This document shows, one piece after another, positions 8,202 through 17,473 of a stretch of DNA of 64,000 bases. The first letter of the stretch is position 1, and every line of letters begins with the position of its first letter. Below the pieces are notes generated by a model that was not told the origin of the DNA, did not search any database, and saw only the letters and a program-made list of their open reading frames with translations. A program made the translations under genes and the position numbers. Source of the stretch: Bog-473 sp963807675 (GTDB lineage Bacteria; Actinomycetota; Acidimicrobiia; Acidimicrobiales; RAAP-2); the NCBI GenBank assembly GCA_963807675.1, contig CAWECP010000010.1:1-64000 (forward strand). The letters are read 5' to 3'.

Positions 8202-9266
8202 ACGCGCTCGCCCAAGTACATCCCGAGCCCCGGCGCCGGGGCGGCGCGACGCCCGAGGTGACGTGGGCCCAGATCGCCACCCGGGCCCCGGTCATGGTCG
8301 CCACCATGGGCTCCTACCTGGACCAACTCGAAGTCTCGGCCCGACCGGGCACCGTGGCGGCGGCCGAGATGACGCTGCGCTTCTTCGCCCATCGGGTGAG
8401 CAGAGGCCGACCCGAGTTGTGTGTCCGTGGCGCGCATCGCACGGCCCCACATCGAGGACTTCAAGACCTGGCTCCTCAGACGTCGGGGCAACACCGGCAA
8501 GCCCTTGGCCACCATGACGATCCGGCACCGGCTCAGCACCGTGCGCACCTTCTTCGAGCGCATCATGGAGTGGGACTACGAGGACGCCCCGGCCCGCCTG
8601 TTCATCTACATGAGCGACTTCCCGGCCCTCGACGAGCCGCTGCCCAAGTTCTTGGACGACCCCACGGCGGCCAAGTTCATGGCGGCACTCGCCCAGGACC
8701 CCAATCTGCGCCGTCGTCTCATGGTCGAGCTGTTGGCCCGCACCGGGATGCGCGTCGGCGAGCTCGCCGGGCTCCAAGACGACGCCGTGGCGCGCAAGGG
8801 GGACGGCCACCGCCTCCACATCCCCCTCGGCAAGCTGCACAACGACCGCTACGTCCCTCTCCACCCGATGCTGGTCGACCTGATCGCCGAGTACAAGGCC
8901 GTGCGCGGGCGCTCACGTTCGGGCCACCTCCTCGAGCGCGACGACGGCCGAGCCTTCGACCGGCGCACGGTGCATCGCTACGTGGCCAGCGTGGCCAAGC
9001 GGGCCGGGGTCGGTCACGTCCATCCGCACCAGTTGCGCCACACCCTCGCCACCCAGTCGATCAACCGGGGGATGAGCCTCGAGGCCATCGCCGCCTTGCT
9101 CGGGCATCGCTCAATGGACATGACGTTGATCTATGCCCGCATCTCCGACGACACCGTCGCCGACGCGTACTTCAAGGTGACTGAAGCCGTCGAGGCCCAG
9201 TACTACGGGCTCTCCGGTGCCGCCGCTGCCTCGAGCAGCCGGCTTCAAGCACCCCGCCGACGGTGA
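8198..9266 (+). pseudogene. Tyrosine recombinase 2 of the element, interrupted by a one-base insertion
   Basis: Starts at ATG 8198 inside the stop of recombinase 1. The first ~68 residues (VMVATMGSYLDQLEVSARPG) are in one frame and the rest in the +1 frame. Deleting the A at 8402 gives VSEADPSCVSVARIARPHIE and a 355-residue product. The catalytic residues are all present downstream: Arg in ARTGMRVGELAGL, HxxR in HPHQLRHTLATQS, His in LGHRSMDMTLIYARIS with the Tyr. The two recombinases are different in sequence, as in other multi-recombinase elements where each handles a different step. The break is of the same type as in recombinase 1. Confidence 0.85.
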
Positions 9267-9484
9267 GCGACCATCGCCGATTGCTCGCCAACGGTCACTG
9301 CACGAGGCCCGCTCTGCTCGGCTGCGCCTTCGAGAGCGTCTGCGAGCGCTGTGGGTTCTTCGAGACCGGCCCGCAGTTCGTCACCATCTTGAAGCGCCAG
9401 CGCAAGCACGCCGATGAGCGCGGTCAGAGCGACCGCAGCCAGCTATTCGACGGCCTCATCGAAGGAGTCGCCGACGCCCAGTGA
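9263..9484 (+). CDS. Small Cys-rich partner protein of the recombinase element
   Basis: 73 residues, GTG 9263 overlapping the recombinase 2 stop as GTGA. The core HCTRPALLGCAFESVCERC has Cys spacing suited to zinc, followed by FFETGPQF and a GQSDRSQLFDGLIEG tail. From family memory, the same C-R-P/C-x-FE-x-C-E-x-C pattern is found fused to the C-terminus of actinobacterial tyrosine recombinases. Here it is a separate gene, 33 bp before the right terminal repeat. Inference: DNA-end binding or regulation of the recombinases. Confidence 0.75.
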   Translation: MSDHRRLLANGHCTRPALLGCAFESVCERCGFFETGPQFVTILKRQRKHADERGQSDRSQLFDGLIEGVADAQ

Positions 9485-9517
9485 GTGTGCTTCCATAGGA
9501 GACAGCCCAGGACCTAC

Positions 9518-9533
9518 GGATCACATGTATAAC
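9518..9533 (-). repeat. Right terminal inverted repeat of the recombinase element
   Basis: Exact reverse complement of 7085-7100, directly followed by GCCG as on the left side. Confidence 0.85.
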
Positions 9534-9644
9534 GCCGGGACAGGGGTGCCACCAGGCGGCACATACGTGGCACGATCGACCCGCGTCGAGGGAGGATGGG
9601 TTCGCCGGCGGACCCTTCCTCGGGTGCGCTGGCGGGCCATTGCC

Positions 9645-10616
9645 ATGACCGGAATCGAAGCTTCGACCTCTCCCCCTGCCTTGCCGCGCTGGTTTGGACC
9701 TAGAGCCAGTCCAGATGACCCGGCCGTCTCGGCCCTGATCGACCGCGTCGCGCGCGGGGCCGGATGGGCAGACATCGGCGGTGGATTCAACCTCAACCTG
9801 CGGATAGACGCTGAACCGCCGGTTGTCCTCCGGGTTCACAGGCCCTGGGTCCGCCGCGGGCGAGTCGCGGGACTGCGGCGCTTGCGGGAGCGGCTCCAGC
9901 GGACGCAAGTCCGCGTCGCTCGGCCGATTCCGATTTCCGGCTGCGACCTCCTGAGGGTCGCTGATCGTTGGGCTGAGCTTGAGGAGTTCATCGATCACGT
10001 GCAGCCACGGACGGACGAGGACTCCTACGTCCGCCTATTCGAGGAGCTTGGACGCCTTCACACTGCGCTCAAAGCAGTCTGGGAGCCCAGTCCGCCCGAA
10101 CCCCTCGACGACCACAGAACCTTCGGCCAACTGCGTTACTCGGTCGGCTTCACACGCCGCAGGCTCGGACCCCCCAGCGAGCCGGTCGTGCATCGGATGC
10201 GCCAACTCACTGGCGAGCTCTCCAAGCTCCGGACGGAGGTCGAACTGCCATGCGCTCCGATTCATGGGGACTACAAATTGGGCAACGTGGGAGAACGGTC
10301 AGACGGCTCATGGGCCACCTTCGACCTTGATTTCGCGAGGGTCAGGGAGCGGCTGTACGACATCGCGGCCAGCCTGCACCAGGTCGCACCGAGCGGCGAA
10401 TTGCTCGAGCCGCGACGACTGCTCGACGCCTACGAAAGCACGGCTCCGGAACCGTTGACTCGCGACGAGTACCGATGGCTCCCCGGGGCTCTAGCCCTCG
10501 TACCCTTGCACTGGGCCGCCACCGCAGGGCTCGTGGGCAACGGCATCCGCGAGGCCGAAGGCGCGATGACCGCCGCCGAGGCCTGGTGGTCGCGCCGGGC
10601 TGAACTCTGGTCGTAG
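9645..10616 (+). CDS. Aminoglycoside-phosphotransferase-fold kinase
   Basis: 323 residues from ATG 9645. The frame is open upstream into the mobile element, so the internal ATG before ASTSPPALPRWFGPRAS is preferred. The catalytic loop is APIHGDYKLGNV (HGD...N) and the metal-binding Asp motif is TFDLDFARVRERLYD, both diagnostic of the APH/choline-kinase fold. Full length for the family. Substrate is unknown: members phosphorylate antibiotics, homoserine, choline or sugars, and nothing nearby decides between them. Its right-hand neighbour is an S33 hydrolase 285 bp away. Confidence 0.8.
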   Translation: MTGIEASTSPPALPRWFGPRASPDDPAVSALIDRVARGAGWADIGGGFNLNLRIDAEPPVVLRVHRPWVRRGRVAGLRRLRERLQRTQVRVARPIPISGCDLLRVADRWAELEEFIDHVQPRTDEDSYVRLFEELGRLHTALKAVWEPSPPEPLDDHRTFGQLRYSVGFTRRRLGPPSEPVVHRMRQLTGELSKLRTEVELPCAPIHGDYKLGNVGERSDGSWATFDLDFARVRERLYDIAASLHQVAPSGELLEPRRLLDAYESTAPEPLTRDEYRWLPGALALVPLHWAATAGLVGNGIREAEGAMTAAEAWWSRRAELWS

Positions 10617-10689
10617 TCCGGCGGCCGCGCTAGGGGGACTGGAGTTCTGAGGCTACAGAGCCGCACGGTATCGCTCCGAGTTGAACTGC

Positions 10690-10709
10690 CCCAGATCGCC
10701 GGCACTGGG
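10690..10709 (+). terminator. Hairpin 73 bp after the APH-like gene, same core as the one after the S33 gene
   Basis: CCCAG (10690-10694) pairs with CTGGG (10705-10709) around ATCGCCGGCA. The 16 bases 10688-10703 are identical to 12191-12206, downstream of the next gene. No T-tract. A 6-2-6 palindrome GAATGTGAACATTC lies at 10719-10732 and could be an operator for the S33 gene. Confidence 0.35.
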
Positions 10710-10901
10710 TCCACCCGAATGTGAACATTCTGTACGACTGTCAGGAAGGGCTTCAGATCTTCAGATAGTCGGAGACCGGAATGCGAACGTTGGCAAGCGC
10801 GCCAGAGCGATCCATCGACACACACTCGAGCCATCCCTTCAGCATCGGGCCGAAACCGGCCGGGCCACTGGTCACCATCTGCGGCTGACAGAATCTCAGC
10901 C

Positions 10902-12137
10902 ATGTCTGCGACCGTGCATCCACCGGGGTTGGTTCTAACAGAGCACGAGTTCGATGTGCCGCTGCGCTACGCGGATCCGGGCGACGAGCGGATCACGGTG
11001 TTTGCCCGGGAGGTCGCGGCACCTGACGGGCGCGACCGACCATTCCTTGTCTTTCTTCAGGGCGGTCCTGGCATGGAGGCATCGCGTCCGACGGCTCACC
11101 CCACGGTACCAAGCTGGCTGGAACGCGCCCTGAAGGACTTCCGCGTGCTGATGCTCGACCAGCGCGGAACCGGACGGTCATCGCCGGTCGCCACTCTCGA
11201 GGGAATGAGACCCGAAGAGCAGGCTGGGTACCTGGCCTGTTTCCGTGCGGATTCGATCGTCAAAGACGCTGAGTTCATTCGCAACGAGCTGGGCGTGGAG
11301 CGCTGGAGCGTGCTCGGTCAGTCCTTCGGTGGTTTCTGCGTGCTGCACTACTTGTCGGCAGCGCCCGGCGGGCTGGCAGAGGCCTTCCTGACCGGTGGGT
11401 TGCCACCGGTCGGCCGCCATCCCGACGAGGTCTACCGCGCCACCTATGCCCGGACGCTCCAGAGGTGTCGCCACTACTACGAGCGCTACCCAACCGACAA
11501 GGAGCGGGTCCGGGGGCTACAAACCCGGGTGGCCGAGGGGGACGTCATCTTGCCGGGCGGGGACCGGCTTACCCAGAGGATGTTCCGCCAGCTCGGCTGG
11601 ATGCTCGGCATGAGCGACGGCGCTGAGCACCTGCACTACATATTGGAGCTACCCGAAGACTCTCCGGCGTTCCTACATGATCTTGAGGCTGGCCTTCCGC
11701 CGTTTTCTCGCAATCCGCTCTACGCAGTCGTACACGAATCCTGTTACTCCGACGGAGCGGTCACCAACTGGTCGGCAGCCCGAGTACAGCCCGAGGAATA
11801 CGAGAAGCAGTCTGAACTTTTCACCGGTGAGCACGTGTTTCCATGGATGTTCGACGACTATGGGGCGCTACGTCCCCTACGCGAAGCGGCCAACCTGGTA
11901 GCCGGCTACGAGTGGCCGTGCCTGTACGACGCCGGGAGCCTGAGCAGCTGCGAGGTTCCCGCATCTGCTGCCATCTACGCCTATGACATGTACGTGGAGC
12001 GATCGTTCTCCGAGGAGACAGCGGAACTGATTCCGACCATGCGGATCTGGCTGACCAACGAGTTCGAGCACAATGGGCTGCGCGCCGACGGCGGGCGAAT
12101 TCTTGATCGGCTAATCAGCCTTGCCCGGGGTCACTGA
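10902..12137 (+). CDS. Proline iminopeptidase-like alpha/beta hydrolase (peptidase family S33)
   Basis: 411 residues. The oxyanion strand is FLVFLQGGPGMEA (HGGPG-like). DQRGTGRSSPV is the classic S33 signature, and the nucleophile elbow is LGQSFGGFCVLHYL. The catalytic His is probably in EFEHNGLR near residue 390; the expected acid is less clear. Length fits prolyl aminopeptidase-like enzymes, which remove N-terminal proline or act on related amides and esters. No signal peptide, so cytoplasmic. ATG 10902 has no strong ribosome site. It stands alone between two similar hairpins. Confidence 0.88.
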   Translation: MSATVHPPGLVLTEHEFDVPLRYADPGDERITVFAREVAAPDGRDRPFLVFLQGGPGMEASRPTAHPTVPSWLERALKDFRVLMLDQRGTGRSSPVATLEGMRPEEQAGYLACFRADSIVKDAEFIRNELGVERWSVLGQSFGGFCVLHYLSAAPGGLAEAFLTGGLPPVGRHPDEVYRATYARTLQRCRHYYERYPTDKERVRGLQTRVAEGDVILPGGDRLTQRMFRQLGWMLGMSDGAEHLHYILELPEDSPAFLHDLEAGLPPFSRNPLYAVVHESCYSDGAVTNWSAARVQPEEYEKQSELFTGEHVFPWMFDDYGALRPLREAANLVAGYEWPCLYDAGSLSSCEVPASAAIYAYDMYVERSFSEETAELIPTMRIWLTNEFEHNGLRADGGRILDRLISLARGH

Positions 12138-12686
12138 GGCACCGCGCCTGTAATCCTGACCTGGGCGGACTGTCCGGATGTAGTGCGTATGCCCCAGATC
12201 GCCGGCCTGGGGCGCACTTCTTCCCGATCACAGGGTGTCCTGATCGGCCGGGCTGAGGACCACCCGCAGATCTGACTTGCTTGCTTGTCGCGAGTTCACC
12301 GGCTGGGAGCGGCCCGATCTGGGCACCATGGGAGCGGCCCTGCCCCCGTTCGGCGCAGAATGGCGACACCCGCCCCCATGCGGATCCGGCTGTACAGGAT
12401 GGGTGCCGGGGCGCTTCACACGGGCAATCGGTGCGCTCCTCTTGTCCACGGCATCTACGAGCTCCGGCGGGGCACAACGCTGAGCCCTAGTGTTGGTCGG
12501 ATCCGGATTCACGAGCTTCTGACTGGCCGTCGGGCTCGTGAGCGACGGGCTGACCCCCAGAAAGACCGGTCATCCAATGCCACTCGAGTTGTTCGCCAGG
12601 GGATCGAACCGAGGCCTGACGCTCGATCGGGAGTCCTGTCTGATGCCGCCGTCCCTGTGACCCGGCTCGGTCCATCCGCCTGACCA
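12138..12686. other. Gene-free interval before the CoA-transferase
   Basis: 549 bp. Apart from the hairpin at 12191-12213, I see no convincing coding sequence; the open frames here are short and Arg/Pro-rich. GGGGATCGAACC at 12599-12610 looks like a tRNA T-arm on the minus strand, but its flanks do not pair. Confidence 0.5.
12191..12213 (+). terminator. Perfect 7-bp hairpin after the S33 peptidase gene
   Basis: GCCCCAG (12191-12197) pairs with CTGGGGC (12207-12213) over ATCGCCGGC, 53 bp after the stop, and is followed by GCACTTCTTCCC. A likely stem-loop terminator with a weak T-run. Confidence 0.5.
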
Positions 12687-13901
12687 ATGTCGGAGAGCGG
12701 GGCCGGCGCGTCCTCGGGCGGACCGATGGAGGGCGTTCGTGTTCTTGACCTCTCGATCGCCCTCACCGGGCCCTACGTCGCGGCGCTGATGGCCGACCAA
12801 GGGGCCGACGTGGTCAAGGTCGAGCGGCCCGGGATCGGCGACATCGCTCGTTGGGTGGGGGTAGCTGTGAACGGGATGAGCTCGCTCTACCTGGTCTGCA
12901 ACCGAGGCAAGCGCAGCATCGCGGTCGACTTGCAGCAATCCGAGGGCATCGACATCGTCCTCCGCCTGGCCGAGAGAGTGGACGTCGTTCTTCAGAACTT
13001 CCGGCCGGGCGTCATGGACCGCCTCGGGCTGGGCTACGAGGACGTTCGATCGGTCAACCCCGAGGTGGTGTACGCGTCCATCTCGGGCTTCGGGACTGTC
13101 GGCCCCTACAGTGACCGGAGCGCGTACGACACGGTGATCCAGGCTTACGCCGGCTTCGCGGCGAGCCAGGCCGACCCCGGCGACGGAGTGCCAGTGTTCC
13201 TGCGCCAGTCGGCTGCCGACAAGGTGACCGCGCTGTTCGCCTTTCAAGCCGTCACCGCCGCCCTGCTGGCTCGGGACCGCGGACGCGGGGGCCAGCATCT
13301 CGAACTGTCGATGGTCGATGCCGTCACGACATTCTTGTGGGCCGACGCGGCGGCCAACGAGGTCCTGCTCGAGTCCGATCACACCCAGCACTCGAGCTTC
13401 CAAGCGGGCTTCTCTCCAATTCGCTTCACCGACGGCTGGGGCATCGTCACTCCGACCTCAGACCACGACTTCGCGGGGATGTGCCGGGCGTTGGGGGCCA
13501 CAGGCTTCGATGACCCCCGTGTAGCCACCCTCGCTGAACGGATCCGCCACCGCGATGTCCTCGAGCCGATCCTCGACATGTGCTACGCCCTGGCCGCGAA
13601 TCTCTCGATGGCCGAGGCCTCGGCCCGCCTCGAGGCCGAGCGGGTGCCCTTCGCCATGATCCTTTCGGCCGAGGAGTTGCCCGAGGACCCCCACGCGCAG
13701 GCCATGGGTCTGTTCGTGGAGGCCAATCATGACGTAGTCGGGCGCACTCGCCTGCCTCGCCATCCCACCAATTTCTCGGCCACTCCGGCAACGCTGCGGG
13801 GTAGTTCACCGGCTCTCGGCCAGCACACGGACGAGCTCCTGGCAGAGCTCGGGCTCGCCGGCTCGATCGCGGACCTCCGTGGGCGCGGTGTAGTCGCCTA
13901 G
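12687..13901 (+). CDS. CaiB/BaiF family (class III) CoA-transferase
   Basis: 404 residues. Family motifs are clear: RVLDLSIALTGPYVAALMAD at the N-terminus, ADVVKVERPGIGD, RGKRSIAVDL, VLQNFRPGVMDRLGLGY and YASISGFGTVGPY. The catalytic Asp expected after the YD motif (AYDTVIQAYAGF) falls in SAADKVTALFAFQAV. Full length. Function: transfer of CoA between carboxylic acids through enzyme-bound anhydrides; the acid is not identifiable. Starts at ATG 12687; MEGVRVL 13 residues on is an alternative. Monocistronic, followed by the DUF885 gene after 138 bp. Confidence 0.92.
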   Translation: MSESGAGASSGGPMEGVRVLDLSIALTGPYVAALMADQGADVVKVERPGIGDIARWVGVAVNGMSSLYLVCNRGKRSIAVDLQQSEGIDIVLRLAERVDVVLQNFRPGVMDRLGLGYEDVRSVNPEVVYASISGFGTVGPYSDRSAYDTVIQAYAGFAASQADPGDGVPVFLRQSAADKVTALFAFQAVTAALLARDRGRGGQHLELSMVDAVTTFLWADAAANEVLLESDHTQHSSFQAGFSPIRFTDGWGIVTPTSDHDFAGMCRALGATGFDDPRVATLAERIRHRDVLEPILDMCYALAANLSMAEASARLEAERVPFAMILSAEELPEDPHAQAMGLFVEANHDVVGRTRLPRHPTNFSATPATLRGSSPALGQHTDELLAELGLAGSIADLRGRGVVA

Positions 13902-14039
13902 CGAGGTGAGGCGGGTGGCTAGGTGCTGACGAAACCATGGGCCCCACGAATTGGCCGATTGAGGCGCATGCAACCGTGCGAGAGCGTAGTGAGAGGGGAG
14001 GCGTAGCCACCGTCGGGCAGACCCGGCAGACTGCCATCT

Positions 14040-15704
14040 ATGACTTCTCCGAGAGAGCTCGCCGAGCGTTTCCACTCGGCTTGGCTTGAGGTACACCCGT
14101 TCGACGCCAGCAACTACGGGATCCCCGGTTACGAAGACCGAGTCCCTGACGCGAGCGAGATTGGGGAGGCCGCTTGGCGGGATCGTGTCGAGGAGCTGCT
14201 CGGAGAAGCGAACGCCGTCGACACCTCGAGATTGAGCGAGGCCGACAAGACGACGCTCAGCTGCGTGGTCATCGAGGCCGAACAAGAGATCGCCATGGTC
14301 GACTCAAGGGCAGTCGAGCACACCGTAACGGCCATGCCGTTCAGCGGGCCGGCCATGCTGCTCGCCGTCGCGGCGCGAACAGTCATCGCAGACTCCAAGG
14401 CAGCTGGCGATTACCTGGAGCGTTTGCGAAAGAGTGGCAACTGGATCGACCAAGTCTCCGACAGCCTGCGCACCGGCGCGGAGAAGGGACGGCTCCCCGT
14501 CGCTCCACTCGTAAAGCAGGCGATCGCCTGGGCCGAGTCCGCTCTCTCGACCGACGTACCGGCTGCCCTCACGGCACCGAAACCTCCCGAAGACTGGGAA
14601 GGTGCCTCGGAGTGGCGTCAGGAGAGGGACAGGATCGCCCGCGACGTGGTGAAACCTGCGATCGGTCGTTGGGTTCATCTGTTGAGGAAGCTTCTCCCCG
14701 ACGCCCGCAGCGCGAGCGAGCCGGGACTCACCTACCTCCCCGATGGTGATGCCGACTACGCACGTGCCATCTGGTCGCATACGACGCTCCCGCTCACGGC
14801 GGCACAGCTCCACCAGACCGGACTCGACCAGATCGCCCAGCTCGAGGCACGGGTCATCGAACTCGGCAAGGAGATCGGTCTCTCGAGCCTCGCCGAGGTG
14901 CACGAAGCGCTTCTGGCCTCCTCAACAAAACAAAGCGCCGCCCAGGCAATCGAGGCGGCCTCTGTTGCCATCCGTAGGGCGGAGGCCGCTGCGAAGGACG
15001 TCTTTCCGGAGCCTCTCCCCCCACCTTGCGCAGTAACCCCGATGCCGCAGGTCGTCGCGTCGAGCGGAATGGCGCCGCATTACACCCCGCCCCGGCTGGA
15101 CGGATCCCGCCCAGGCACCTTCTGGTTCAACACCGAGCGCCCGACGGCCGGCACAGGCTGGGACCTCGAAGCGGTCGCCTTTCATGAGGCGGTGCCCGGC
15201 CACCACCTCCAGCTCTCGCGCATCCAACTTCTCGCCGACCTGCCCGCCTTGCAGCGTCAGCGCTCGGTAACGGTGTTTTCGGAAGGATGGGGGCTCTACG
15301 CCGAGCAGCTTGCCGAGGAGATGGGCCTCTACAGCGGCACGGAGAGTGTCCTCGGGGCACTGACGGCCTCCCTCATGCGAGCGGCTCGGCTCGTCATCGA
15401 CACTGGGCTGCACGCCCTCGGCTGGAGCCGCCGGGAGGCAGTCGACTTCTACGTCGCCCACGTGCCCATGCCAGTCGACTTCCTCGCCAACGAGGTCGAC
15501 CGGTACATCATTTGGCCGGGCCAGGCGCTCGCCTATCTGACCGGCAAGCTCGAGATCCTCCGGCTGCGCGACGAGGCGCGCGCTGCCTTCGGTGGTGGCT
15601 TTGCGCTTCCGGACTTCCACGGTGCCGTGCTCGACAGCGGCTCCTTGCCGATGCCAGTGCTGGAGCAGAAGATCCGCTTCTGGACCCGCCAGAAGCGAAT
15701 GTAA
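14040..15704 (+). CDS. DUF885 family zinc metallopeptidase-like protein
   Basis: 554 residues. The DUF885 hallmark is present: AFHEAVPGHHLQLSR (HExxxxHH, metal site near residue 383) followed by VFSEGWGLYAEQLAEEMG, which supplies the downstream Glu. No signal peptide, so probably cytoplasmic. Biochemical function in this family is poorly defined; the motif suggests a zinc carboxypeptidase or oligopeptidase. ATG 14040 begins a well-conserved N-terminus (SPRELAERFHSAWLEVHPFD). Intact, with no operon partner visible. Confidence 0.9.
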   Translation: MTSPRELAERFHSAWLEVHPFDASNYGIPGYEDRVPDASEIGEAAWRDRVEELLGEANAVDTSRLSEADKTTLSCVVIEAEQEIAMVDSRAVEHTVTAMPFSGPAMLLAVAARTVIADSKAAGDYLERLRKSGNWIDQVSDSLRTGAEKGRLPVAPLVKQAIAWAESALSTDVPAALTAPKPPEDWEGASEWRQERDRIARDVVKPAIGRWVHLLRKLLPDARSASEPGLTYLPDGDADYARAIWSHTTLPLTAAQLHQTGLDQIAQLEARVIELGKEIGLSSLAEVHEALLASSTKQSAAQAIEAASVAIRRAEAAAKDVFPEPLPPPCAVTPMPQVVASSGMAPHYTPPRLDGSRPGTFWFNTERPTAGTGWDLEAVAFHEAVPGHHLQLSRIQLLADLPALQRQRSVTVFSEGWGLYAEQLAEEMGLYSGTESVLGALTASLMRAARLVIDTGLHALGWSRREAVDFYVAHVPMPVDFLANEVDRYIIWPGQALAYLTGKLEILRLRDEARAAFGGGFALPDFHGAVLDSGSLPMPVLEQKIRFWTRQKRM

Positions 15705-15960
15705 GCCGTAATCCCGGCCGTAAACACTTTGCGAGCCATGGGAAGGTCGATGCCTCTGTGGCGCCTTCGACAAGGCCGCACCTTGTACTTGCCCAGGAGC
15801 CGCGGTACGCCAGGCTGGGGTCGACCTCTTGTGGTTGCGTTGCTGCCCCAATCGGCCGGGACTGTGGTGCGACTAGGAGGGCTCAATGCCCGTCAGTTGA
15901 GCGCCTCCCACGTTCAGCACCTGCTCCCAGCCATAGGATCACCGAGTCGAGGGAGGGAGC

Positions 15961-17401
15961 ATGGAGATGACCAACTACCAACCGTCGGACGAGGTTCGGC
16001 GCATCCGGGCCCGGCTCGACCATCCGATCATCGATAGCGACGGACACCTGATCGAGTTCCTCCCCCTCGTTCGGGACCTGCTGGTCGACCTGGCCGACGA
16101 GTCGGTGGCGCAGCGCTTCGATGCCCTCGTGCACAGCGGTGAGACGCTCCAAGGGGTGAGCGACGAGATGCGCAAGCGCCATGGCATCATCCAGACCCCC
16201 TGGTGGGGCATCCCCACTCGCAATACCCTCGACCGGGCCACCGCCATGCTCCCGCGCCTGCTCTACGAGCGCCTCGATGAGCTCGGCCTCGACGTCGCCG
16301 TCCTGTACCCGACTTACGGCCTCATCCCAATCCACATCACCGACGACGAGTTGCGCCAAGCCATGGCGGCCGCGTTCAACGCCTACCTGGCCGAGCAGTA
16401 CGCCCCCTACGCTGACCGGCTCATCCCCGTGGCGTGCATCCCCACGTTCACGCCCGAGGAGGCGCTGGCCGAGCTTGAGCACGCTGTGGTCGATCTCGGC
16501 CTCCGGGCGGTCATGATGGGTGGTGCCATCTCGCGCCCGATTCCCGAAGGTGGTCCAGGGGCGATCTGGATGGACGGACTCGGCCACGGCTCTCTCTACG
16601 ACTACGACCCGCTTTGGCGGCGGTGCGCCGAGCTTGGGGTTTCCCCGACTTTCCATTCGACCGGATCGGGATGGGGCTCCCGAATGTCGACAAGTAATTT
16701 CGTCTACAACCACATCGGAAACTTCGCTGCCGCAGGCGAACTGACTGCTCGCTCGCTCCTTATGGGAGGGGTGCCGCTGCGGTTCCCGGAACTCCGCTTC
16801 GCCTTCCAGGAAGGCGGCACCGCCTGGGCCTGCAACCTCTACAGCGACGTGATCGGCCACTGGGAGAAGCGCAATGCCGAAGCTGTGAGGCGCTACGACC
16901 CGGCCGAGCTTGACCGCGCGATGCTCACCTCGCTGTTCGACCGCTTCGCTGAGGGTCCGGTCCGGGAACGCCTGAGCCGACTCGACGAGGGCCTCGGCCT
17001 ACTGTCCGAGCCGATGGTCGAGGGGGCAAGCATCGATGACTTCGCCGAATCCCTCATCCGTTCAGCCCAAGGACATTCACGACGTGTTCAGCTGCCAGTA
17101 CTTCTTCGGCTGCGAGGCGGACGACCCCATGGCTGCCGTGGCCTTCGATGAGCGCATCAACCCGCTCGGAGCCCGCATCCCCGCCCTCTTTGCCAGCGAC
17201 ATCGGCCACTGGGACGTCCCGGACTTCCGCGAGGTGCTCGAGGAGGCGTGGGAACTGGTCGAGCACGGCCTTCTCGATCCCGAGGGTTTCCGCCACTTCA
17301 CCTTCGCCAATCCGGTGCGACTCTGGGCGGGGACGAACCCGGGATTCTTCGTGGGGACGCCCGTCGAGAAAGCGGTGGCCCAGGAACTCACCCGGCTCTG
17401 A
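15961..17401 (+). pseudogene. Amidohydrolase family 2 (PF04909) enzyme with a one-base frameshift
   Basis: GAGGGAGGG precedes ATG 15961. Residues 1 to ~366 are in one frame: IIDSDGHLIEF near the N-terminus is the metal motif region, then AVLYPTYGLIPIH, RLIPVACIPTFTP and RFAFQEGGTAWACNLYSD. The end lies in the +1 frame: DIHDVFSCQYFFGCEADDPM, then FASDIGHWDVPDF with the late catalytic Asp, ending near QELTRL. Removing one T at 17061-17062 joins SLIR to QPKDIHD and gives 479 residues. Family members hydrolyse or decarboxylate cyclic and aromatic substrates. Either decayed or a sequencing slip. Confidence 0.85.
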
Positions 17402-17473
17402 GAACCTTGCGCTGAGCCCACGGCCGAACCAGCGTCGCAAGCGCTCGATCGCGAGGACGATCTATTGGTCCCC

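Larger units (their letters stand above)
7085..9533 (+). mobile_element. 2.45-kb recombinase element bounded by perfect 16-bp inverted repeats
   Basis: The ends are GTTATACATGTGATCC at 7085-7100 and its exact reverse complement at 9518-9533. GCCG abuts both outer edges (7081-7084 and 9534-9537) and could be a 4-bp target duplication. Inside lie two overlapping tyrosine recombinases and a small Cys-rich protein, all plus strand and all joined by 4-bp overlaps. No cargo gene is present. The arrangement recalls recombinase-only elements such as RIT or GInt types, but with two recombinases plus a zinc-type partner. Both recombinase frames carry a one-base shift. Confidence 0.75.

Noticed and set aside
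7163..9266. Single 673-codon fused recombinase
   Set aside because: The long frame exists only because both genes share a start frame after the breaks; its middle and end are out-of-frame, Arg/Pro-rich readings of the catalytic domains.
47..9533. Prophage or defence island
   Set aside because: No capsid, terminase, restriction, toxin-antitoxin or other defence gene is seen; only recombinases, an IS and two enzymes.
12598..12615. tRNA T-arm-like GGGGATCGAACC on the minus strand
   Set aside because: The bases on each side do not pair as a T-stem, and no acceptor stem or anticodon arm can be built.
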